A stretch of 64,000 nt of DNA from an uncultured Chlorobiaceae bacterium (GTDB lineage: Bacteria; Bacteroidota; Chlorobiia; Chlorobiales; Chlorobiaceae). The stretch spans positions 1 through 64,000 of the forward strand of contig CAIPMW010000076.1 in NCBI GenBank assembly GCA_903866255.1, given 5' to 3'. The notes beneath the pieces are model-generated. The model made no database searches, was not told the origin of the DNA, and saw only the letters and a list, made by a program, of their open reading frames with translations. Positions 18,661 through 27,748 of this stretch are shown one piece after another. Positions within the stretch are counted from its first letter, which is position 1. Each line of letters starts with the position of its first letter. The translations under genes were made by a program, and so were the position numbers.

Positions 18661-20461
18661 CGCAAGCACTGTGCATATGGTAGTACTTCAATAACTCGTC
18701 AACAGCGGGATCGCCCGTTGCTGTGGTTTCATCAAACAGATTCGCAGCAACGACTCCCTTGAGCTTGTTCAACTGTGCCTCGTCAAGATGATTAAACTTC
18801 TCCCACCACTCAGTAGTTAGATTGTCTTTGTACTTGAAGCGATGGATGATAAACGCTTCCGGCATCCATAGGATTTTATGGAACTCGTCTATGTCTTTCC
18901 CGAACGCTTCTTGAAAAAAGGAGTTCCCGCGACTAACCTTGCCTTTTGTGGCGTTAAGGACAGCCTGGATTGATCGGATAAACTTGCGATTCCAATGCTT
19001 CCCAATATATTCCCGGTTATAACAATAATCAGGGTCGTCTATGGGATGATACTTCATCGGGAATGAGTAGATAGTCACACTAAGCTCATGGCATAAGTCA
19101 ATATTGATACTCAACCTGTAATACAAATCATCCGGCTTGTCCTCGAAATTGTAAAGTAAGTAGTTGGCTAATTTCTTGATACCATGCTTTGCAGCACTAC
19201 GAATAGCCATTTCGTAGGTATCTTTCATTGAGTAGTGGTCGAAAGCAATCCGCAACGGCTGGATGTTACTTTCGGCCAACTTTTCCATTTTCTTGTCAGT
19301 TACAAGACGAGCGTCTACACCCTGATTAAAATCAACGATGCGCATACGCTTCAGGCGTTTGAAATACTTTTCGTGAAGGGGACGCGCTGTATCATCAAAC
19401 TCAATTATAGCGTCTGGGCTTGCTACTTGAGCATAAAGTAGGTTGCGCTTTTCTCGTTTTAAGTAGAAGTCCGCTTGTTCCGTCTCAGGCAGTTTATTAG
19501 AAATACGGTCATACAAAACAATCATTTTCCTTGTATAGGCCCGCACGTTATACCCGTCTCGAAGGTTTTTCATCGCTATATCATATTCACTTTCAGGGAC
19601 ATACGTAGCACCGCGCCCAAATCCACACTCATTTATTTCATTGATGATTTTGTCAAAGTGTTTTGAAGCAAATACGTTGTTGTCCAGCAGGAGTAGGTCC
19701 TTTTGCGCACCGAACCGTTCATTGGTCTGCTGGATTTGCTCCTTCAGTTTTATGTAGTCCTTGTACTCCGGCTCTAACCGAGGGACAGCACAAAAAACGC
19801 ACTTGCGTGGACATCCGCGCGTCATGTAAGAGAGATAGGCATTGCTGGCAGGATACTGATAATCGATCTCATCCAAGATGGAGTAATCCAATGGCAGCTC
19901 ATCGATGATGTCATCGCTATCGTCATCCAGCATGCCTGGCTTATCCAACAAACCACAAATTGGCTTAATCCCGCATTCTTGAAACACTTGCTCGTGAAGA
20001 ATACTTGAAGCGATTCCGCCAACGATCATTCTGCCATTTTCCGAGCAGAAATTCTTTGCGTAATTGATAGTGCCGACTGTTTCACGCCAATAAAATGTGA
20101 ATAGGGTAGTGACTCCGACAACATCAAACTGAGGAAACTGGCTTTTTCGATAACGAAGGCGGTACTTATTTAACAATGATGCCTGTTCGCTATTCCTAAA
20201 GTTCGGGATAGCATCGAGTGGAACGAACTTCCCTATCTTTATATGCTCGATGAGTTTAGGGACTTGTTTTCCCAGCTTTGGGTCATTTACTTCTGCCAGA
20301 AACTCTTCACATAACAACTGTGCTGCAAAAAACTTGAGATCGCCTTTAAAAAAACGGACATCATCACCTCGTTTGCGGTAATAGGTGGCCAACTTCATAA
20401 GGCCCATCGGCGGATATTTGTTACTATAGTTCGGCTCAATCAAGAGAATATTTCGGCTCAT
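18656..20461 (-). CDS. Radical SAM protein with N-terminal B12-binding-like Rossmann region
   Basis: NILLIEPNYSNKYPPMGLMKLATYYRKRGDDV; SYMTRGCPRKCVFCAVPRLEP (CX3CX2C). Confidence 0.88.
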   Translation of the reverse strand: MSRNILLIEPNYSNKYPPMGLMKLATYYRKRGDDVRFFKGDLKFFAAQLLCEEFLAEVNDPKLGKQVPKLIEHIKIGKFVPLDAIPNFRNSEQASLLNKYRLRYRKSQFPQFDVVGVTTLFTFYWRETVGTINYAKNFCSENGRMIVGGIASSILHEQVFQECGIKPICGLLDKPGMLDDDSDDIIDELPLDYSILDEIDYQYPASNAYLSYMTRGCPRKCVFCAVPRLEPEYKDYIKLKEQIQQTNERFGAQKDLLLLDNNVFASKHFDKIINEINECGFGRGATYVPESEYDIAMKNLRDGYNVRAYTRKMIVLYDRISNKLPETEQADFYLKREKRNLLYAQVASPDAIIEFDDTARPLHEKYFKRLKRMRIVDFNQGVDARLVTDKKMEKLAESNIQPLRIAFDHYSMKDTYEMAIRSAAKHGIKKLANYLLYNFEDKPDDLYYRLSINIDLCHELSVTIYSFPMKYHPIDDPDYCYNREYIGKHWNRKFIRSIQAVLNATKGKVSRGNSFFQEAFGKDIDEFHKILWMPEAFIIHRFKYKDNLTTEWWEKFNHLDEAQLNKLKGVVAANLFDETTATGDPAVDELLKYYHMHSACA

Positions 20462-22011
20462 TGAAGACCTTCCTCGACCTTGCTGATAATTCGCTCAGCA
20501 GTTTCGCTATCTGTTTCAGTTAATATGATGCTGAATATTTTTGATATGAGCTTGCGCTCGGGTCGGCTATACTGTGAAAGCCTATCCGTACGATGCGTTG
20601 ATTTAATTTCTTTTGGTTCATCCGTGCTCACAGGCAATACTACCCTGATAACAGGTTTAGGCCGGTCGTGCTCTATCCTGGTTATAACCTTGTGCATCGG
20701 ATTATCAGCCTTCTCCTTCATTTTTTCGATGCGTACCTGAGCGGTCTCAGCTTCCTTCTTTGATTCAGCAACAATCTTTAAATCGCGTTTGCGATGATCT
20801 TTATCGACAAAACCGCTTGTTGCATCTTTTTCTTTGAATTCGGCTTCCTTTTTCTGGTATGTATCAATTTTCTTATAGGCACTATTGAAGGCCGAACCGT
20901 CATAATAGATTTTGTGAAGTTCCTCGTTGAAGTACTTTCGTAACTCTTGTTCGAACTCTGCTCGCGCCTTATTTTCGTTAAAATAATCGCGCTGCGAATT
21001 AGGAATCAAATCTTTGTTCAGAGCGAAAACCTCGCCGACAAAATAGCTGTTGCCACGATCCTCTTTGAACAACTTTTGAAGTGAGTCCTCACCGCCAATC
21101 TGTATGTTTTCTTTACGCAACCGTAGACCGCGCATCTGATTAATCTTCGGGATAGCTTTCTGAAACTTTGATAAACCGAACCACATCCAAGCCAATAACT
21201 CTCCATCTGCATCATAGAAGTTCTTGAAATCGATGTCAAAAATATCATCGTATTTGGTTCCTGTTGGTTCTTTCAGGATAGTGATATATTTCTTGAAAAT
21301 TTGTTCTCCCTCAAGCGCAATATTATATTCATCAAGTCTGAAGCCAAGCTCCTTAGCCTTTTTATACACTTCGCTACGATAAGTGAAGATATTCTGGTAC
21401 GGTACAGGGGCAACAAACGACAGATAATCTTTTACCTGCTGAAAATCGAGCAAGTCTGTGTTCTCTTGATTGATATCAATCAGCTCCACTCGAAAAAAAT
21501 GTGAGTCAAGATCGTCTGTCATCTCCTGTTCAAAGCGATTGATAGCATGCAGCATCTCATTAGCCGAGTGCTTCTTACCACGCTGGTTCTCGTCAATAAG
21601 ACTCCGCATTTTCTTGGCATCACAAACCATGATTGAAACCGTGTTCTCGCCTTTAGCAGAAGACCTAAAGACAAGCTCTTTGCAGTACGCCAAACCACAC
21701 AGTCTGCCAATTCCTCGAAATCCTTTGTCTTCACCAACTTTTTTGTCAGAATCGGCTATATTTCCAAGAGTACGTTGAAATGATGCTGCGGCTATACCCG
21801 TTGCGTCGTCTTCGATACTAATAGTTCGTTTGTCCCGATCCAGCCATATCTTAATTGTGCCTTCGTTGGGTTTCAGGATTCCTTCTTTTAAGGCTTTATC
21901 AATTTGATCACATGAATTCTGAATGTACTCGCGGTAGATTACCTTAGAGTCCTTATACATTCCTGTTGTAAGATTTTCTAAAATATTCGCACCAAAAACA
22001 TACTCAGTCAT
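20458..22011 (-). CDS. GHKL (Hsp90/MORC-like) ATPase
   Basis: N-box YREYIQNSCDQID; G1 EDDATGI; G2 DKGFRGIGRL. Confidence 0.85.
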   Translation of the reverse strand: MTEYVFGANILENLTTGMYKDSKVIYREYIQNSCDQIDKALKEGILKPNEGTIKIWLDRDKRTISIEDDATGIAAASFQRTLGNIADSDKKVGEDKGFRGIGRLCGLAYCKELVFRSSAKGENTVSIMVCDAKKMRSLIDENQRGKKHSANEMLHAINRFEQEMTDDLDSHFFRVELIDINQENTDLLDFQQVKDYLSFVAPVPYQNIFTYRSEVYKKAKELGFRLDEYNIALEGEQIFKKYITILKEPTGTKYDDIFDIDFKNFYDADGELLAWMWFGLSKFQKAIPKINQMRGLRLRKENIQIGGEDSLQKLFKEDRGNSYFVGEVFALNKDLIPNSQRDYFNENKARAEFEQELRKYFNEELHKIYYDGSAFNSAYKKIDTYQKKEAEFKEKDATSGFVDKDHRKRDLKIVAESKKEAETAQVRIEKMKEKADNPMHKVITRIEHDRPKPVIRVVLPVSTDEPKEIKSTHRTDRLSQYSRPERKLISKIFSIILTETDSETAERIISKVEEGLQ

Positions 22012-22027
22012 ATCATAATCCCCTTTT

Positions 22028-23743
22028 TTACTTGAACTGCTTGTAGATAGGTTTTGGGAATTTTAGCTTCAATAGGGAACGGAAAATGGGATTTTGTACC
22101 AGATAGTCCCCCTGCTCCAAGCGCGTCAACATGTTCTTGTACGTATTCGGTAGGCTTCCGTAGTCTCTCGTTGATGTTTCGATGGAATTGGTCCTTCCAT
22201 AGGCATGGGTGGAACAGTTCCCGGTTACACGGTCATGAATTGCCGATCGGAATTGTTCTGCAGCAAAGAGAACAACCCCCAAAGAGCGACCGCGTTCAGT
22301 AATATCGAGAATTTCCCGTAAGATAGGTGATGTTTTCGGTATCTCCTTTGATGCATACTTGTTGAGCTCATCGATAAAAATAACAATCCGTGTGGGAGGT
22401 TCTACCCCCGACTCTGCGTCATATTCCCCTAACTTCAGGTTGTAGATAGTACGGACGGCATCACCGAAAACAAACGCCTGCTTGTCCTCAGGGAGCTTTG
22501 CGATATCGATAACACATACTTCATTCTTTCGTATCTTCTTTAGTTCGTCAGCCAAGCGACACTCATGTTTACTTGAGTCAGGACGGTTAGCAAACATATC
22601 ATCATTTTTTGTGGCTTTATTTATAATACGCTTAAATTTTCGCCAACTTAGCACAGAGATTTCGTTAGACACCCGTTGTTGACCACCGCGCCCTGCGGGC
22701 TGCGACCGTTGAGAAAGCTCATCAACTCTCTCTCTGAAATCAGACCACGTATTGACACGACCACCGCCGAAATCAGGGTCAGTATCGTCTATGATTTTGC
22801 TGATGATCGCCTCCATTGTCTGCTGCGGGTCGTCAATATCGGCAAAGAGCATTTCCAGACTTTCTTTATCATCTTCATAGGAATACTTAAACTTCTGTAG
22901 CTGCCCGTAATCCATATATGTCTTTACGTCTTCCTGCAGTAGATACGTACTCTGTTTGGCCGATGTGTTGCTGGCGAAAGGCATGTAGTATTTCACATTC
23001 TTGAACGGGTCGGTAGATAAACCCAGCTTGTCATATTCTGCAAGAGCCTGATCTCTTTCACCGGGGCCATCAGCCGAGAAGTCGTTCGGACGGTCGATGG
23101 CCATCAAGTCTCTGCCTTTTACGTTGAAAATGACAAAGGCCACGGTATCATCTGGTTCATCACTACTCAAGTATTTGTCCTGAATGGCTTTCATCAGAAA
23201 CATCGCGTAAGATGTCTTGGCTGCAAGTCCTGAAATGCCCGAGATGTTTAAGTGCGCACCTTCTGGACCCAAGATGAATTTCGAATTCAAATGTACAGGA
23301 AGGGTGACTTCTTCGGCGGTTCCCTCGTACATCTTTAGCGAGCCGCAAACCAATGGATTTTGAATTTTATCCAATCCTAATGCCATCGTGATCTCTTCGG
23401 CTGTTGCAAGACACACCTTGGCATTGTTATGAACTGGCGTATACAGATTCCCGCTGTTGAAGGACACCTTTGCCTTTGCATAATTCATGCCAACACGAAG
23501 GGTCGGTTCATCAATATCGACATCACCAAAATCACTTGAGATAAAGTTTGTCAGAAAGCTCTGGGCATCCGTAATATGAGAGATGTTCTCAATCACCCCG
23601 AACGTATAGGAATTTTCGATATGCTCGACCTTGACAATATCGAATGCGTGAAGCTTCAAGTCTGAGTTTGTCCAGAAATTGAACTCATCCATGGTTGTGG
23701 GGCTTTTCTCGGTCGCCATTACACGGCCTATCAGTTTACTCAT
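22028..23743 (-). CDS. HerA-like/DUF87 ATPase with non-canonical Walker A
   Basis: HLNISGISGLAAKTSYAMFLMKAI; AFVIFNVKGRDLMAID; Walker B RIVIFIDELNKYA; GNCSTHAYGRTN. Confidence 0.85.
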   Translation of the reverse strand: MSKLIGRVMATEKSPTTMDEFNFWTNSDLKLHAFDIVKVEHIENSYTFGVIENISHITDAQSFLTNFISSDFGDVDIDEPTLRVGMNYAKAKVSFNSGNLYTPVHNNAKVCLATAEEITMALGLDKIQNPLVCGSLKMYEGTAEEVTLPVHLNSKFILGPEGAHLNISGISGLAAKTSYAMFLMKAIQDKYLSSDEPDDTVAFVIFNVKGRDLMAIDRPNDFSADGPGERDQALAEYDKLGLSTDPFKNVKYYMPFASNTSAKQSTYLLQEDVKTYMDYGQLQKFKYSYEDDKESLEMLFADIDDPQQTMEAIISKIIDDTDPDFGGGRVNTWSDFRERVDELSQRSQPAGRGGQQRVSNEISVLSWRKFKRIINKATKNDDMFANRPDSSKHECRLADELKKIRKNEVCVIDIAKLPEDKQAFVFGDAVRTIYNLKLGEYDAESGVEPPTRIVIFIDELNKYASKEIPKTSPILREILDITERGRSLGVVLFAAEQFRSAIHDRVTGNCSTHAYGRTNSIETSTRDYGSLPNTYKNMLTRLEQGDYLVQNPIFRSLLKLKFPKPIYKQFK

Positions 23744-23754
23744 TTCGATTTTTT

Positions 23755-24945
23755 TTAGAATAAGTGCAAGAAGCTCTCAGCACTGAGGTATCGTGATTTC
23801 ACATAGGACTCTGTCAGATAAATGGGGTAGAGATGATTTGCCCACCTCAAGTCAGAGCCATAACAAACAGGGTTTCTCTCATTCATCATGTAAGCGCTCA
23901 GCGTATCAACGAGCTGGCTGTCTATACCACACTCGTTTTCTTCCTCAGTAACGAGAATTTTCTCGACTTTGAGAATACCATCGAATGGAGTCCGCGTCTG
24001 TGTCTTGTCCCTCAGCCGTATATACCACACCGCGAACTTGATATCGCCCAACATAGAATTTTCATACTCTGCAACGGGTGTACGACTATAGAGTGGCAAA
24101 TCCGCGATAAAGCCAGGGTTCGGCTTGCCGTTAATATCCTCGCAAACTTCTGGATTGAAGTTTTTTGATGCACCAATAACCCAGTTGTAGTTGTTTTTAA
24201 ATGTCTGGTACTTTTTCTTGTCAGCTTTGTCTCCCTTTGTTGGGCGATACTCTAACGATCCATCCTTGACTAAGTAGTTATTCTGATTTATTTTACCTTC
24301 TCGCACAAGCTCGGCAACAAGTTTTTTCTCACACTCAATCATTCTGTCCTGGACACAAGCCGTTGCCCTATCCTCGAATTTCTTTTCGTCATTCTTGGAT
24401 GTTTTGTACGGCAGTATTGTAGAAAACTCTATACCGAGCCGAGTCAATTCATCACACTCGCTCAGTTTCTTAGCTGTAGCTGGCCAAAACCCGGATATTC
24501 CGTCGGCATCAGCGACATCCGGCATAGATAACACAAACTCTCGTTTAAATTTGACCGGTACAACTCTCTTATCGATACGGCGGCAGCATCCGACACCTAT
24601 CTGACCGGCAATCACGGGGTAAATGATGCTTCGTCCGCCTGACTGTGAATAGGCAATGTCATCCACCTTGAAAACCCTGCGAGAACCATCCAAAAAGTAG
24701 CTCAAAATCTGGTCGTTGCGGGAGGCAAGCTTCTTGCATAATCCTGACAGGGGGACATAGGTTTTGTGCGGTGTAGTTTCGGCTCTTCTTTTCCAAATGA
24801 TCTCGCTATTGCCATAATCGACTGCTGGACGGTCCGCGTGGTCAAGAACATATTTATGAGCTTTATAGCTCTTACCGCCAGTAACCTCGGCAAGTATGTT
24901 CATAACCTTGTTGTGCTTTGACTTGGCACCTAAAGAACTGCTCAT
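23755..24945 (-). CDS. NurA-like nuclease candidate
   Basis: LSYFLDGSRRVFKVDD (NurA DGS motif), WYIRLRD...FDGILKVEKI, late YPIYLTESYVKSRYLS; located next to the HerA-like gene. Confidence 0.65.
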   Translation of the reverse strand: MSSSLGAKSKHNKVMNILAEVTGGKSYKAHKYVLDHADRPAVDYGNSEIIWKRRAETTPHKTYVPLSGLCKKLASRNDQILSYFLDGSRRVFKVDDIAYSQSGGRSIIYPVIAGQIGVGCCRRIDKRVVPVKFKREFVLSMPDVADADGISGFWPATAKKLSECDELTRLGIEFSTILPYKTSKNDEKKFEDRATACVQDRMIECEKKLVAELVREGKINQNNYLVKDGSLEYRPTKGDKADKKKYQTFKNNYNWVIGASKNFNPEVCEDINGKPNPGFIADLPLYSRTPVAEYENSMLGDIKFAVWYIRLRDKTQTRTPFDGILKVEKILVTEEENECGIDSQLVDTLSAYMMNERNPVCYGSDLRWANHLYPIYLTESYVKSRYLSAESFLHLF

Positions 24946-25187
24946 ACCTAACCTGATTGATTTGGATTAGAATGTGTTCAAGACAGAAATGAGAAGATTA
25001 ATAAAGCCCACCGCCCGCAAGCAGCGGGGTATCTGGTTTTAGAAAAAGCTTAACAAACTTCACCGCAAGCGGTGGGGAATTCAACCCTGAGAGATTTAAG
25101 TCAATAACTTCTTTTTCAAAAACAGAATATACTATTATCGATAAAGCACGGCAAAATAATAAACAAGTTTGAGCGAATGGCCACCAT

Positions 25188-25547
25188 CTAAAGTGGACCC
25201 CTGATAATGGTGTTTACCTCTATTTTTATCTGTGCTGATGAAGATTGACAGGTAAGTTTTGCTTCCTGTCGGCCGCTTTGCTGAACCAATTGGCTTTTTA
25301 TCCCCGAGATTGTATGATTGATCTGCTGCCTGATATGGTTCAATGCCTCAGATATCCCTCTCATCGCAGTATCACGGTCATCCAGAGGCAAATAGGTCAG
25401 GTCAATATCAACAGATAATCGGGGCATATTTCGTAAAAACAGATTTATTGCCGTGCCGCCTTTTAACGCAAAGACCTTTTCTTTGGCCACAAGCGGCAAT
25501 ACCTGATGCAGAAGGTCAACCTGCTGGCGATACATTGGGTCTATCAT
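25188..25547 (-). pseudogene. AbiEii/AbiGii nucleotidyltransferase toxin, C-terminally truncated
   Basis: KEKVFALKGGTAINLFLRNMPRLSVDIDLTYLPLDDR (GG..N....R.S.DIDL); ORF stops at 119 aa, well short of typical AbiEii length. Confidence 0.8.
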
Positions 25548-25571
25548 AACTTTACCAGCTCCTCTGGCAGG

Positions 25572-26312
25572 TTAAGAGCGTATTTTTTCAACATAAACAC
25601 CGCCTTTAACGATACTTCTTGCTCCTTTTCCGAGATCGAGTTGAGCGTGAACAAGGCGTTTATACCACTCATGTTCAGCTTTTTCTGCCATGTAGAGAAA
25701 AAGGCGTTTTACCTTGATTGAGCGACATTGCTCAAGAAGCTCCTGTACAACTTGTGGGCGAAGTGTTGTCAAACCTTCCATGATCTGATAGCACTCCACC
25801 AGATTCAGGGTATCAGGACAAAGGTAGAGGCATTCGAGAATTGCCCGTTCCGGCGAAGAGACACGTATGGAAAAAAAGGGCAACTGCAGATCCATGAGTC
25901 CAGTGTCGTTCGGCAGAAATGATGTTCTTTCATGGACGATCAGTTGCGGCCACTCATAGTTTCTGAACCATGCCGGTAAATGTGTTTTGATGGGAGAAAA
26001 TAAAGAGACGGTCTGTTTGCCAAGAGGCACATAATGCGCAAAACCCTGCAAGGCAAGAGCCGTGAGCACCCCGGCATGAAGCGGCAATTTGGCTTGCGTT
26101 TGCAGGGTATAGAGGGCCCCTGACCATGTCACCTCTTCACCTGGCCGTTTCAGTGCTCCGGTGCCGACGGATTCCATCCAGCCGCTCTTGCGGTAATGCT
26201 TTTGGAGGTCATGGTATATGCCACGTTGCTCAAGCCATGATGCCAAATCAACCGTGCCCTGAGTATGGTGGGCAAGTGTTGATTTTAATTTTATTCGATT
26301 ATTGGTAGTCAT
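25572..26312 (-). CDS. AbiEi-type antitoxin
   Basis: wHTH plus ALYTLQTQAKLPLHAGVLTALALQGFAHYVPLG...VSSPERAILECLYLCPD; upstream of AbiEii. Confidence 0.85.
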   Translation of the reverse strand: MTTNNRIKLKSTLAHHTQGTVDLASWLEQRGIYHDLQKHYRKSGWMESVGTGALKRPGEEVTWSGALYTLQTQAKLPLHAGVLTALALQGFAHYVPLGKQTVSLFSPIKTHLPAWFRNYEWPQLIVHERTSFLPNDTGLMDLQLPFFSIRVSSPERAILECLYLCPDTLNLVECYQIMEGLTTLRPQVVQELLEQCRSIKVKRLFLYMAEKAEHEWYKRLVHAQLDLGKGARSIVKGGVYVEKIRS

Positions 26313-26409
26313 ACTCCTGATATCAGAATCTTTACAATAAGCCGCAAATCAGCAAAGGACTATCGCTGGCGAAATCTTCGCGAATCTTATCTTTTCTGTT
26401 TCCGATTAT

Positions 26410-26530
26410 GGAGCATCGGTGGAAGCTTGCCCCTGCAATGGCATGACGCTCAAGAAAAGCCCTGAAGCTTTTTGGTTTAAACGGAATGCACTCAAGCAGG
26501 CGAAACGTCCTGCCGGGGACGGCCTCAATT
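26410..26530 (-). pseudogene. THUMP-like domain debris (related to 18498-18620)
   Basis: Shared stretch aaaagccctgaagctttt..ggtttaaacggaatgcactcaagcaggcgaaacgtcctgccggggac. Confidence 0.45.
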
Positions 26531-26536
26531 TTGCGG

Positions 26537-26923
26537 TCACGTGATGGCCGAGAGTCCTTTCTGCTTCACCAGAGAAAGGAGTTTCAGTGTTGTACCAGCG
26601 GGCTTCTTGAGTCCCCGTTCCCATTGACTGACCGAATCTTTGCTCACATTCATGTACAGGGCAAAAACTCTCTGGCTCACCTCCTCACGCTCTCGCAAGG
26701 CTTTGATATCAGGAGCACTGAACGCATGAACCGGTGTCAGGCAAGCTTCGTCAAACTCGCGCATTGTCTTTTTGTCGATAACGCCAGCATCAGACATGCC
26801 TGCCATGGTTTCATGGATTGCTGCATAAGCGTCACTCTTGTATAACAAAAAATCCAATACCTCTTGAGCCAACGGTTCCGTAAGGAGTTCGGCTTCATGT
26901 TTCAATTGTTCGATGACCGTCAT
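26537..26923 (-). CDS. HTH antitoxin (HigA-type) with extra DUF2281-like N-terminus
   Basis: MTVIEQLKHEAELLTEPLAQEVLDFLLYKS + MREFDEACL..IKALREREEVSQRVFALYMNVSKDSVSQWERGLKKPAGTTLKLLSLV. Confidence 0.7.
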   Translation of the reverse strand: MTVIEQLKHEAELLTEPLAQEVLDFLLYKSDAYAAIHETMAGMSDAGVIDKKTMREFDEACLTPVHAFSAPDIKALREREEVSQRVFALYMNVSKDSVSQWERGLKKPAGTTLKLLSLVKQKGLSAIT

Positions 26924-27008
26924 AATGCTTCTCCAATAAGAACGATAAAACAACGATAGTTTTGCGTTTCTTGCCCGAAACCGTTACATCTCGGCAAAAT
27001 CCAGACCG

Positions 27009-27275
27009 TCACGGGAAATTTTTATAAATCTCTTTCCTGTGCAAAATGCGCGTAAAAATAAGCTCATTACCAGCACACTCTATCCCTATTCTATAATCCC
27101 CTGTACGAATCCGGTAATAAGTATCGTAACCTCGAAGCTTTTTTAGATTCCTGATCCCAGTCAAATTTTCAGCTTCCTTGCACTCGATAATAATTGCTTT
27201 TACCTTTGCCAGCAGCTTATCATCGCGAAGCCTGCGAAGCTCTTTTGCAAATCTCTGTTCAAAGATAATGGTCAC
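27009..27275 (-). CDS. RelE family toxin
   Basis: FEQRFAKELRRLRDDKLLAKV...LRGYDTYYRIRTGDYRIGIECAGNELIFTRILHRKEIYKNFP. Confidence 0.9.
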   Translation of the reverse strand: MTIIFEQRFAKELRRLRDDKLLAKVKAIIIECKEAENLTGIRNLKKLRGYDTYYRIRTGDYRIGIECAGNELIFTRILHRKEIYKNFP

Positions 27276-27481
27276 TTTGCATTGCCGTCAAGAATAGAAA
27301 AAATTTCATCCTCTGATACAAAATCATTCTTTCGCCCTTCAGCGATGGCATTTGCCAGACCAACATCCTCTAAAGCCTCTATGACAACATCATACAACAA
27401 ATTTTTTTTTGTCTGTAAAAGCTCCACAACAACCTCAGAAAGAAGTTCTTTGGTTTTTTCATCACTTATATGAAGTTCCAT
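27272..27481 (-). CDS. Antitoxin paired with RelE toxin
   Basis: 4-bp overlap with RelE ORF; NAIAEGRKNDFVSEDEIFSIL. Confidence 0.8.
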   Translation of the reverse strand: MELHISDEKTKELLSEVVVELLQTKKNLLYDVVIEALEDVGLANAIAEGRKNDFVSEDEIFSILDGNAK

Positions 27482-27748
27482 AACAATACCTCCCGCAACA
27501 TGGTTACCAGAAATTGTTGAAATATATGTCCCAAACCCTCCGGCTCCTATGGTATAAGTTAATCAGAATGAAAGAAATGTATACCCTTATCAATATCGGA
27601 AACTACAGTTCACTACCTCAACCTTAGCCCCAAGCTCCTCAGCAATGAGCAATTGATCATCGGGCCTCAAGAATATATTCATTTGGTCTCTCTCCCCCAC
27701 AGGTTATAACGCAGTTCTGCCTCCCACGTTCAGAATTGCCGATGGTGC

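Noticed and set aside
18656-20461. Prokaryotic viperin
   Set aside because: Size, N-terminal Rossmann-like region and CPRKCVFC context differ from viperin; only the radical-SAM Cys motif is shared.
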